NCBI GenBank assembly: GCA_937895305.1
Contig: CALAXS010000526.1
Span: 1-7,916 of the forward strand
Direction of reading: 5' to 3'
DNA length: 7,916 bases
Source of the DNA: an uncultured bacterium
GTDB lineage: Bacteria > Hydrogenedentota > Hydrogenedentia > Hydrogenedentales > JAEUWI01
Shown here: piece after piece, positions 1 to 6,034 of the stretch
How positions within the stretch are numbered: position 1 is the first letter of the stretch
How the letters are laid out: each line of letters opens with the position of its first letter
Made by a program: the position numbers and the translations under genes
Notes under the pieces: model-generated
What the model was told of the DNA's origin: nothing
Database searches by the model: none
Seen by the model: only the letters and a program-made list of their open reading frames with translations

Positions 1-356
1 AAGATGTGGTGCCGGAGGAGTATGCGGGGATAATGTTCTCCGGTGGTCGTGCGCCGGAATACATCCGCGATCATCCTGACCTTATCAAGATGACGCAGTA
101 CTTTTTCGCAGAGAACAAGCCCATTGCGAGTGTGTGTCATGGGGTGGAGATTCCTGCGCGAGCGGGTTGTGTAGAGGGACGGCGCATGGCGACCGTGGCG
201 AAGTGTCAGTTCGACCTGGAGGTCTGTGGCGGTACCTATGTGAATGAAGCGTGTGTTGTGGATGGGAATCTGGTGAGTGGACGCACCTTCCATGACAATG
301 GCCACTACGTCGGTCCCTGGATTAAATTGCTGGAGGCCGCGCGGGATAGTGCATAA
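1..356 (+). CDS. DJ-1/PfpI family protein, C-terminal part (partial)
   Basis: This gene is cut by the left edge; its reading frame is open from base 3 and its start lies outside the window. The visible 118 or so residues match the second half of the DJ-1/PfpI (class I glutamine-amidotransferase-like) fold: FSGGRAPEYIRD, then the nucleophile elbow SVCHG with the predicted reactive Cys at codon 135-137, then a GRRMATV segment, VVDGNLVSGRTFHD, and a final helix PWIKLLE. The family includes PfpI-type proteases, deglycase/chaperone-like proteins and small-molecule hydratases, so the exact reaction cannot be read from this fragment. The acidic residue that usually assists the Cys would be in the missing N-terminal part. 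No signal peptide can be judged. The stop codon overlaps the GTG start of the cytochrome gene (GTGCATAA), which suggests co-transcription and translational coupling. Family assignment is firm; the role in this cluster is unknown. Confidence 0.85.
   Translation, partial: DVVPEEYAGIMFSGGRAPEYIRDHPDLIKMTQYFFAENKPIASVCHGVEIPARAGCVEGRRMATVAKCQFDLEVCGGTYVNEACVVDGNLVSGRTFHDNGHYVGPWIKLLEAARDSA
332..351 (+). promoter_or_regulatory. Ribosome binding site and overlapping GTG start of cytochrome gene
   Basis: GGAGG at 332-336 lies 12 bases before the GTG at 349, inside the end of the DJ-1/PfpI gene. Although the reading frame is open further upstream, to an ATG at 277, the residues before 349 are a shadow of the DJ-1/PfpI gene, and a typical signal peptide begins exactly at 349. 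The 8-base stop/start overlap implies coupled translation. Confidence 0.6.
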
Positions 357-2334
357 ATATCTTGTTATACCCCTGTTTCTGCTTTTTGCAGGCACTACTT
401 GTGCCGCACCGTTGGTGGTGGGCTATGAACGTCTCCTTGAAAAAGACGGGCAACCCACCGCGATGCAAGGCCGGGTATTGATGAAGGCGTTGCAGTGTAT
501 GCAGTGCCATGGCGAAGGGGAGAAAAAGGCGGCAAGAACGGAAACGATTGCATGGAGACAGATAAAAATCGCTGCACAACAAGGCGCACCCGAACTTATT
601 GAAAAGGGGGACAAGCTATTTCATCGTGTAGGATGCGTGGCCTGTCACAGCCCACAACATGCGTCAGCCAATAATACACATACTGTTACGGATGATCCTT
701 TTGCTGAAATTGAGCAGCAAGTCATTGAAGTAGTAGTACCACATATTCCCAGTATTCCCCTATCTCAGGAACGACTGAATAAGCACAATAATATTCGAAA
801 TCTAATGCTGACTGAAGAGGAGGTGGATGCAATATCCGCCTATCTCCTGACCCTGGATGCGTTCCATGAGGAGGACATTACACCACGAAGGGACATCGGC
901 AAGGTCGTGGGACAAAGTACCGTTGAACCACCGAAGCAATTAAGGAAGTTGTCGGCAGGTTGTATGTCGGAGGAGCCTCAGACGGGTGTGCCGTGGTATG
1001 GATTGAATGCCAAGCAGCGCGAGGCGATTCAGTTGGCGCTGGCGGAACCGGAAGCGCCGGACACGCGTACGGAAATTCTGGAGACGCTGGCGGAGTTGAA
1101 TTGTTTCGCCTGTCATGAGCGCGATGGCTATGGCGGTATCGAGGATGGGCGACGCCCTTATTTTTCGGTGACGTTAGATGCGGAGTTGGGCGATGAGGGG
1201 CGTATCCCGCCGACCCTGACGGGGGTGGGGGCCAAGCTGACGGCAAAGGGCTTGCATGAAATTATGGTGGAGGGTAAAACCGTGCGGCCTTACATGGCAA
1301 CGCGTATGCCCAAGTTTGATGAAGGGCGCATGGCGACGCTGGCGAAACAGTTCAAGGAAGTGGACACGCTTCCAAAGAAATTGCCCATGGATGTGACGGG
1401 ATTGTTGCATCATCATCGTAATCGCTATGGTCGGGAGTTGATGGGGACGGAGGGGCTGAGCTGTATTTCGTGTCATGGATTGCAGGGCGAGAAGTCGCTG
1501 GGGATTCCTGCCATCGATTTGGCGCTCACGACGGAGCGTCTGGAGCCGGGATGGTTCATGGCCTATATGCTCGACCCGCCGAGCCTCCGTCCCGGTACGC
1601 GGATGCCATCCTTCTTCGAAGGCAACAAGAGCACCTTCACCAAACTCTTTGGCGGTAACGCGGTGCAGCAGGTCGAGGCCTTGTGGATTTACCTGCGTGA
1701 ACTGGATCAGACGCGGTTGCCCGTGGGGATGGAAGGGGATGAGGATTACACGCTGGTGCCCACGGACCGCCCCATCGTCCTGCGTACCTTCATGAAGAAC
1801 GTGGGTACCCACGCCATCGCGGTGGGCTATCCCGAAGGGATACATATCGCTTTCGACGCGTTGAATGTACGACTCGCCATGGCATGGCGCGGTGCCTTTA
1901 TCGATGCAGAATCCACTTGGGCCAATCGTTTCTCACCCTTTGCCGAGCCGTTGGGCGAGGATGTGCATGAGCTGATGGTGGGGATGCCTTTTGCCGTATT
2001 AGACAATGCTGATGCACCCTGGCCGGATACGGTGGGTAAAGATGCCGGGTATCGCTTTAAAGGCTACACCCTGGATGAGAAAAAAGTGCCCACGTTTCAT
2101 TACACCATAACTGCCGGGAATCAGGTTATCCCTGTGGACGAAAAAATATCCATCCACAAACAAGGTATACGGCGAAGATTCAGTTTTCCAAATGGGGTTG
2201 GTGCTGGATTCGCGTTCCGTTCCGATAGTAGTGCGCTTTATATCAATGGTATGGTCGCTGCATCTGGAGATTCCTGGTTCTGGCTGGACACTATAGAAAA
2301 TATGGAAACGGTGGAGGTGTATATATCATGGTAA
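349..2334 (+). CDS. Exported multihaem c-type cytochrome, PVC type
   Basis: The product is 661 residues and starts with a signal peptide (VHKYLVIPLFLLFAGTTCAA, predicted cleavage near residue 20), so it acts in the periplasm or outside the cell. Four CxxCH haem-c motifs are visible: CMQCH (residues 50-54), CVACH (96-100), CFACH (252-256) and CISCH (372-376). Motifs three and four are each followed by a TRMP segment (Met320, Met419) typical of a Met axial ligand; the last reads LDPPSLRPGTRMPSF, common in PVC cytochromes. No RMP follows motifs one and two. From about residue 472 a C-terminal domain without haem motifs begins (RPIVLRTFMKNVGTHAIAVG, then AWRGAFIDAESTW), which I recognise from PVC haem-binding proteins but cannot assign a function. 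The gene overlaps both neighbours by 7-8 bases. The likely role is electron transfer for the following propeller protein. The cytochrome call is firm; substrate and partner are inference. Confidence 0.88.
   Translation: MHKYLVIPLFLLFAGTTCAAPLVVGYERLLEKDGQPTAMQGRVLMKALQCMQCHGEGEKKAARTETIAWRQIKIAAQQGAPELIEKGDKLFHRVGCVACHSPQHASANNTHTVTDDPFAEIEQQVIEVVVPHIPSIPLSQERLNKHNNIRNLMLTEEEVDAISAYLLTLDAFHEEDITPRRDIGKVVGQSTVEPPKQLRKLSAGCMSEEPQTGVPWYGLNAKQREAIQLALAEPEAPDTRTEILETLAELNCFACHERDGYGGIEDGRRPYFSVTLDAELGDEGRIPPTLTGVGAKLTAKGLHEIMVEGKTVRPYMATRMPKFDEGRMATLAKQFKEVDTLPKKLPMDVTGLLHHHRNRYGRELMGTEGLSCISCHGLQGEKSLGIPAIDLALTTERLEPGWFMAYMLDPPSLRPGTRMPSFFEGNKSTFTKLFGGNAVQQVEALWIYLRELDQTRLPVGMEGDEDYTLVPTDRPIVLRTFMKNVGTHAIAVGYPEGIHIAFDALNVRLAMAWRGAFIDAESTWANRFSPFAEPLGEDVHELMVGMPFAVLDNADAPWPDTVGKDAGYRFKGYTLDEKKVPTFHYTITAGNQVIPVDEKISIHKQGIRRRFSFPNGVGAGFAFRSDSSALYINGMVAASGDSWFWLDTIENMETVEVYISW
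2313..2330 (+). promoter_or_regulatory. Strong ribosome binding site and overlapping start of propeller gene
   Basis: GGAGGT at 2313-2318 is 9 bases before the ATG at 2328. The ATGGTAA overlap means the cytochrome stop (TAA 2332-2334) lies just inside the next gene. This is the best-supported translation start for the propeller gene by ribosome-binding criteria, even though the signal peptide of the product appears only 60 codons later. Confidence 0.7.
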
Positions 2335-3989
2335 GAACGTTACTTTCATTCATTTTTCGTTCCCAAGCTCCAGCTTGGGAATGCATATACCGAGGCTCCG
2401 CCTCGGAAACTATGAAGAGAAGAGGGATTGGGACTGAGGCCGTAACATTGCTAGTCGAACGCGCCTGTTTTCCGGAGCAGAGCTCCGGGGTATGCATTCC
2501 CACGCAGAGCATGGGAACGAGTGCTCTTCTGAGAAGCTTGTTAGTATCAGTGTTATTATCTCTTGCATCGGTTTCTTTCGCCGACCAATCCGACTTTTAC
2601 CGCATCGTCACCCTACCCACGCCGGAAGGGTTGGCTTTTGAAGTGGGTGGCATGGATGTCTTGCCTGATGGGCGTGTCGTCGCAGCCATACGCAAGGGCG
2701 AGGTGTGGGTGGTGGACGGCGCCTATGACGAGCCGCCCAAGGACATCGCCTTCAAACGCATCGCCAACGCCCTTCACGAACCATTGGGTCTCATGGTCGA
2801 TGGTGATGACCTGCTCACCACCCAACGCGCAGAAGTCACCCGCCTCCGTGATTTGGACGGGGACGATGTGATCGATGCCTACCTCACTGTATCCGATGGC
2901 TGGGGCATCACCGGGAATTACCACGAATACGCCTACGGCCCCAAGCGCGATGGTCAAGGTCGTCTGTGGGTGACCCTGAACCAGACCATCGGCCCGGCGG
3001 TTGTAAAACAGGACGCGCCCTGGCGGGGCTGGGGCGTGGTGGTGGACGAAGCAACAGGCGATGTTATCCCCATGAATGCAGGTATGCGCTCGCCGTGTGG
3101 TTTGGGTGCGAATGTCGCGGGCGATATGTTTTATACGGACCAGCAGGGTAATTGGGTACCTGCGGGTTCGCTGCACCATCTGCGTAAGGGGGTGTATTAT
3201 GGTCATGCGGATTCGCTGAAGGATATGAATCGACCCGGTTCGCCCCTCAAGCATCCGGGCACGGTCCCTGCCAAGCTGTTGTTGCCCGATGCGGTGAAGG
3301 CCCTGCCCGATTTTCGATTGCCCGCAGTGTGGTTTCCCTATCGAAAGATGGGCATGAGCGCCACCGACATCCAATGTGACCAGACAGGCGGAAAGTTTGG
3401 CCCCTTTGCCGGGCAACTCTTCGTCGGTGACTTTACCATGGCGCAGGTGAATCGCGTATTCCTGGAAAAGGTAGACGGTGAATATCAGGGCGCATGTTTT
3501 CCTTTTGTGTCAGGACTCCAATCTGCGGTGGTGCGTATGGCCTGGGGCAAGGATGGCTCCATGTTTGTGGGCGAGACCAACCGCGGCTGGAATAGCACAG
3601 GCAATACGTCATACGGATTTGAACGACTGGTGTGGACAGGAAAGACCCCCTTCGAAATCTTGAGTATGGAGGCGCAGCCCGATGGGTTTACCGTGCGCTT
3701 TACCAAGGCTGTAGACGATGCAACGGCCCTGGATCTGGATTCGTATGTGCTGTCGAGTTATACCTATTTTCTGCATCAGGATTATGGGTGTGAGGAACAG
3801 GAGACAAAGACCCTCGCGGTGGAATCAGTGACCTTGGGGGCGGATAAGAAAAGTGTACGCCTGGTGGTCCCTGGTCTTCGCGAAGGCTATGTCCACGAGC
3901 TGCACGCACCCGGTGTGAAGGCTGAAAACGGCGAGACTCTCTGGCACGGCAAGGCCTATTACACGTTGAATAAAATCCCGAAGGAATAA
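2328..3989 (+). CDS. Exported beta-propeller dehydrogenase-like protein (PVC type)
   Basis: The product is 553 residues from the ATG at 2328, or 492 from the in-frame ATG at 2511. The conserved part starts after a clear signal peptide (residues 62-85, LLRSLLVSVLLSLASVSFA). It continues FYRIVTLPTPEG, then GGMDVLPDGRV, the first blade of a propeller of the soluble-glucose-dehydrogenase/membrane-bound-dehydrogenase type, then DLDGDDVID (residues 175-183, a Ca-binding-like loop), GNYHEYAYGPKRD, and later blades to about residue 435. A C-terminal beta domain contains the family phrase GLREGYVHELHAPGV and ends YYTLNKIP. There is no CxxCH, so electrons probably pass to the cytochrome encoded just upstream. 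Cofactor (PQQ or none) and substrate are not evident. The first 60 residues are mostly encoded by a palindromic repeat (2358-2519) and are probably not part of the original protein; the start is therefore uncertain between 2328 (strong ribosome site) and 2511 (clean signal peptide, weak ribosome site). Confidence 0.82.
   Translation: MVRTLLSFIFRSQAPAWECIYRGSASETMKRRGIGTEAVTLLVERACFPEQSSGVCIPTQSMGTSALLRSLLVSVLLSLASVSFADQSDFYRIVTLPTPEGLAFEVGGMDVLPDGRVVAAIRKGEVWVVDGAYDEPPKDIAFKRIANALHEPLGLMVDGDDLLTTQRAEVTRLRDLDGDDVIDAYLTVSDGWGITGNYHEYAYGPKRDGQGRLWVTLNQTIGPAVVKQDAPWRGWGVVVDEATGDVIPMNAGMRSPCGLGANVAGDMFYTDQQGNWVPAGSLHHLRKGVYYGHADSLKDMNRPGSPLKHPGTVPAKLLLPDAVKALPDFRLPAVWFPYRKMGMSATDIQCDQTGGKFGPFAGQLFVGDFTMAQVNRVFLEKVDGEYQGACFPFVSGLQSAVVRMAWGKDGSMFVGETNRGWNSTGNTSYGFERLVWTGKTPFEILSMEAQPDGFTVRFTKAVDDATALDLDSYVLSSYTYFLHQDYGCEEQETKTLAVESVTLGADKKSVRLVVPGLREGYVHELHAPGVKAENGETLWHGKAYYTLNKIPKE
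2358..2519 (+). repeat. Palindromic repeat element (GTTCCCA type) inside the propeller gene
   Basis: The element runs from CGTTCCC to GGGAACG, 162 bases, and is built of two related inverted halves. The left half has hairpins TTCCCAAGCT/AGCTTGGGAA (2360-2381) and CCGAGGC/GCCTCGG (2390-2406). The right half has CCGGAGC/GCTCCGG (2472-2488) and TTCCCACGC/GCATGGGAA (2497-2517, one mismatch). GGGAATGCATA in the left half is matched in inverse orientation by TATGCATTCCC in the right half. The centre (2407-2471) is unique. Repeats of the GTTCCCA-AGCT-TGGGAAC kind are familiar as dispersed, non-coding palindromes in several bacterial groups. It has no transposase and would need to be mobilised in trans. 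Its length is exactly 54 codons and it has no stop in the gene frame. No clear target duplication is seen. Confidence 0.8.
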
Positions 3990-4036
3990 TGCTGCCCAAA
4001 ATAAAGTATCCAACTTGTCTTTGTCTAAAAAAAGCA

Positions 4037-4183
4037 CGTCATTGCGAGACGAGTGTAAACGAGGCGTGGCAATCTCGCTTGGCCCGAAAGGTGTAGGTGG
4101 CGGAGATAGGACTGCGACTGTACAATCATTAGGACCAAGCCAGATTGCCGCGTTGCTCACTACGTTCGCGCCTCGCAATGACG
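4037..4183. repeat. Inverted-repeat element with CGTCATTGCGAG ends
   Basis: This 147-base element begins CGTCATTGCGAG (4037-4048) and ends with its exact reverse complement CTCGCAATGACG (4172-4183). Further matching blocks within the arms are GGCAATCT (4069-4076) against AGATTGCC (4142-4149), and GCTTGG against CCAAGC. The arms are about 48-52 bases with diverged stretches, around a 47-base centre (4085-4131) in which I see no gene. It is a small non-autonomous palindromic element with no coding capacity. It accounts for half of the 304-base gap between the propeller gene and the ceramidase-like gene. The flanks (3990-4036 and 4184-4270) show no gene and no convincing terminator. Confidence 0.75.
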
Positions 4184-4280
4184 GGTGAGGTTGAGGCCTT
4201 GTGTTGTGCAAAGTCGTGGTGGACATTTTATAGTCCTACCTATTTGAAGTTTTTTAATTCTATTTTGGAGAAGAGTCCCA

Positions 4281-4296
4281 AAAGGATAATCCCATG
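4281..4296 (+). promoter_or_regulatory. Ribosome binding site and start of ceramidase-like gene
   Basis: AAAGGA (4281-4286) lies 7 bases before the ATG at 4294, and a typical signal peptide starts there. The 304-base gap upstream suggests the gene has its own promoter; only a weak candidate pair could be found (TTGTGC 4204-4209, TATAGT 4229-4234, spacing 19), which I do not call. Confidence 0.6.
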
Positions 4297-5646
4297 ATTC
4301 GCTTATTCATCACTATCGCAATTCTTTGCACGAGTTCTTTTTCCTACGCAGCAAAATTTAATGTGGCGACCTTTGAAGTGGATGTGACGGTGCCAATGGG
4401 TCATGCATTGATGGGCGGTGGCATCGCCCCGGCCAAAGAAGTAGTGGACCCCTTGTCCGCGCAGGGCATTGTGTTGCTGGGTGCAGGGGCACCTCTGGTG
4501 TGGTTGTCTTTGGATTGGTGCGAGGTGCGTAATGATGCTTATGATGCGTGGCGTGAGGCCCTGGCAGAGGCTGCGGGTACGACGCAGGAGCGGGTGTTGT
4601 TTGCGTGTATCCATCAGCATGATACGCCAGTAGCGGATTTCACGGCGCAGGCATTGCTGGATGAAGTGGGGCTGGAAAAAAGTTTGTGCGATGTGCCTTT
4701 CGTGCAGGATTGCATTGCCCGTAGCGCAGCTGCGTTGAAGGAGTCGTTGGCGACGGCCAGGCCTGTAACGCACTATGGTGTGGGCAAGGCGAAGGTGGAG
4801 GGGGTAACGTCTAATCGTCGGGTCCTGGATGAAAATGGCAAAGACGTGTTTCATCGGAACAGTTCCTGTGCCAACGAATCCCTTCGCGCTCAACCCGAAG
4901 GTACCATTGACCCCTGGGTCAAGACCCTGAGCTTTTGGGATGGGGAAAAACCCGTAGCGGCTATGTCCACCTACGCCGTGCATCCCATGAGTTATTACGG
5001 GCGCGGTGGGGTGTCGGCTGATTTCGTGGGGATGGCACGAGCGAATATGCAGGCCGAAGTGCCCGACGCGAAATATCTGTATTTTTCAGGGTGTAGCGGA
5101 GACGTGGTGGCGGGGAAATTCAACGACGGTAGCGATAGCGAACGCCCGAAGTTGGCAGAGCGTTTATATACGGGGATGAAAGCGGCCTGGGACACTACGG
5201 AGCGGTTTAAACTTCGGAAGATAAACTTTCGCAATGAAATCTTGCAGCTCCCCATGCGCGAGACGGAGGCGTTTACCGCAGAAGCGCAGCGCGCGGTGTT
5301 GGATAATAAAGAGGCCAAGACTTTTAACCGGAATCTGGCGGCCATGGGGTTGAGCTGGCACGCAGCACAGGCGAAGGGCAACACCATTGATGTGGGGATG
5401 GTTGATTTTGGAAAGGCGCAGTTCTTGCTCATGCCTGCGGAGAGTTTTGTAGGCTTTCAGCTGGAGGCGCAATCGCTACGCCCGGATAGCACGGTGTTGG
5501 TGGCAGGCTACGGCGAATCCGCACCCGGCTACATCCCCACGGCCTCCGCGGAAGCAGAAGGTTTTATCGATGGGCACACCTGGTGCTGGGTCCATCATGG
5601 TGCCCACGCGGCTATGTCGGATGTGATGAAACGGGCGCTACGATAA
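4294..5646 (+). CDS. Exported neutral/alkaline ceramidase-like protein
   Basis: The product is 450 residues with an N-terminal signal peptide (MIRLFITIAILCTSSFSYAA). It follows the N-terminal catalytic fold of neutral/alkaline non-lysosomal ceramidases: FEVDVTVPMG (residues 27-36), a WLSLDW strand (70-75), CIHQHDTP (105-112), YAVHP (227-231), SGCSGDVVAG (265-274), MPAESFVGFQ (380-389) and GYIPTASAEAEGF (412-424). By family comparison His107 or His109, His230, Glu383 and Tyr413 are likely metal ligands. In true ceramidases the motif is GDVSPN with Ser as nucleophile; here it is GDVVAG, so amide hydrolysis of ceramide is doubtful. At 450 residues it is also shorter than classical enzymes (about 650) and lacks their C-terminal domain. 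It resembles the large uncharacterised set of such proteins in PVC bacteria, whose substrate is unknown. The family call is firm; a ceramidase activity is not supported. Confidence 0.82.
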   Translation: MIRLFITIAILCTSSFSYAAKFNVATFEVDVTVPMGHALMGGGIAPAKEVVDPLSAQGIVLLGAGAPLVWLSLDWCEVRNDAYDAWREALAEAAGTTQERVLFACIHQHDTPVADFTAQALLDEVGLEKSLCDVPFVQDCIARSAAALKESLATARPVTHYGVGKAKVEGVTSNRRVLDENGKDVFHRNSSCANESLRAQPEGTIDPWVKTLSFWDGEKPVAAMSTYAVHPMSYYGRGGVSADFVGMARANMQAEVPDAKYLYFSGCSGDVVAGKFNDGSDSERPKLAERLYTGMKAAWDTTERFKLRKINFRNEILQLPMRETEAFTAEAQRAVLDNKEAKTFNRNLAAMGLSWHAAQAKGNTIDVGMVDFGKAQFLLMPAESFVGFQLEAQSLRPDSTVLVAGYGESAPGYIPTASAEAEGFIDGHTWCWVHHGAHAAMSDVMKRALR

Positions 5647-5702
5647 AAGTATTTATTTCGTTCCATGGAGTACACCACCGTAGCCCCGACAGGTCGACTA
5701 TA

Positions 5703-5882
5703 CCAAAAAAGAGATTGCCGCGCTCCATTTCATTCCGCTCGCAATGACGTGTACTTTCTCTGTCATTGCGATTATAGCGACGTGGCAATCGGGCTTGGCC
5801 CAGATGGTGTATTAAAGCTAACTACGACATAACTCCCCGTCATTGCGAGGAGGCTTCGCCGACGCGGCAATCTCTTTTTTGG
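5703..5882. repeat. Palindromic array of three CGTCATTGCGAG units between convergent genes
   Basis: Three repeat units occupy 180 bases. Unit A (5703-5749) is in reverse orientation, unit B (5762-5801) and unit C (5838-5882) are forward. A and C form a long inverted repeat: 20 bases at 5703-5722 are the exact reverse complement of 5863-5882, and CTCGCAATGACG (5738-5749) matches CGTCATTGCGAG (5838-5849). Unit B is more diverged and carries the GCTTGGCCC extension seen also in the element at 4037-4183, whereas A and C end in GGCAATCTCTTTTTTGG. No coding potential is apparent. The array sits about 56 bases after the ceramidase-like gene and about 150 bases after the stop of the oppositely oriented acyl-CoA dehydrogenase gene. 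Confidence 0.78.
5838..5880 (+). terminator. Possible bidirectional terminator formed by the repeat array
   Basis: Unit C can fold through ATTGC (5842-5846)/GCAAT (5867-5871) with an inner GGC-TTC-GCC hairpin (5852-5860), followed by CTCTTTTTT ending at 5880. The mirror arrangement on the other strand ends in T6 at 5710-5705, so transcripts from either convergent gene would meet a hairpin followed by a U tract. The stem is short and imperfect, and pairing with unit A is an alternative fold. Confidence 0.35.
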
Positions 5883-5895
5883 GATAGATGTGCTG

Positions 5896-5920
5896 ACGGA
5901 GCAATGGATAAACACTCCGT
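5896..5920. repeat. Small hairpin in the convergent intergenic region
   Basis: ACGGAG (5896-5901) and CTCCGT (5915-5920) form a perfect 6-bp stem with a 13-base loop. It has no T tract and no known role; it may be chance. The remaining bases from 5921 to about 5975 show no gene or other signal. Confidence 0.25.
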
Positions 5921-5976
5921 TCATGTTAGCGCGAGAAATTGCTACATTTCACAGCGATCAACCTGCAATACCCAGC

Positions 5977-6012
5977 CTTCTGGATTCCCGCCTTCGTTCG
6001 CGGGAATTGACA
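5977..6012. repeat. GGATTCCCGC hairpin repeat after the acyl-CoA dehydrogenase gene
   Basis: ATTCCCGC (5984-5991) and GCGGGAAT (6000-6007) form a perfect 8-bp stem with an 8-base loop, preceded by CTTCTGG and followed by TGACA. This matches a widespread bacterial repeat type (TTCTGGATTCCCGC-GCGGGAATGACA). It starts 27 bases beyond the stop of the minus-strand gene and could protect that transcript's 3' end, but it lacks a U tract and so is not a standard intrinsic terminator. Confidence 0.65.
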
Positions 6013-6034
6013 GGAAAAGGGGACGCGCCTTGCG

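Noticed and set aside
277..348. Upstream ATG as the start of the cytochrome gene
   Set aside because: The 24 added residues overlap the DJ-1/PfpI gene and would bury the signal peptide that begins at the GTG at 349.
349..420. Lipoprotein signal in the cytochrome
   Set aside because: The Cys near the end of the signal peptide is preceded by GTT, which does not fit a lipobox; a standard cleavage after CAA is more likely.
1174..1845. A 223-codon minus-strand frame opposite the cytochrome gene
   Set aside because: Its composition (many Arg, His and Gln) and lack of domains mark it as a shadow of the cytochrome gene.
2340..2530. Target-site duplication at the edges of the repeat in the propeller gene
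   Set aside because: The bases flanking 2358 and 2519 show no convincing direct repeat.
2613..3416. A 267-codon minus-strand frame opposite the propeller gene
   Set aside because: It has no recognisable domain and lies entirely within a gene with clear family motifs.
4204..4234. Promoter-like pair TTGTGC and TATAGT before the ceramidase-like gene
   Set aside because: The -35 match is weak and the spacing is 19; it is no better than chance in such AT-rich DNA.
5703..5882. CRISPR array
   Set aside because: Units are few, diverged, in mixed orientation and without uniform spacers.
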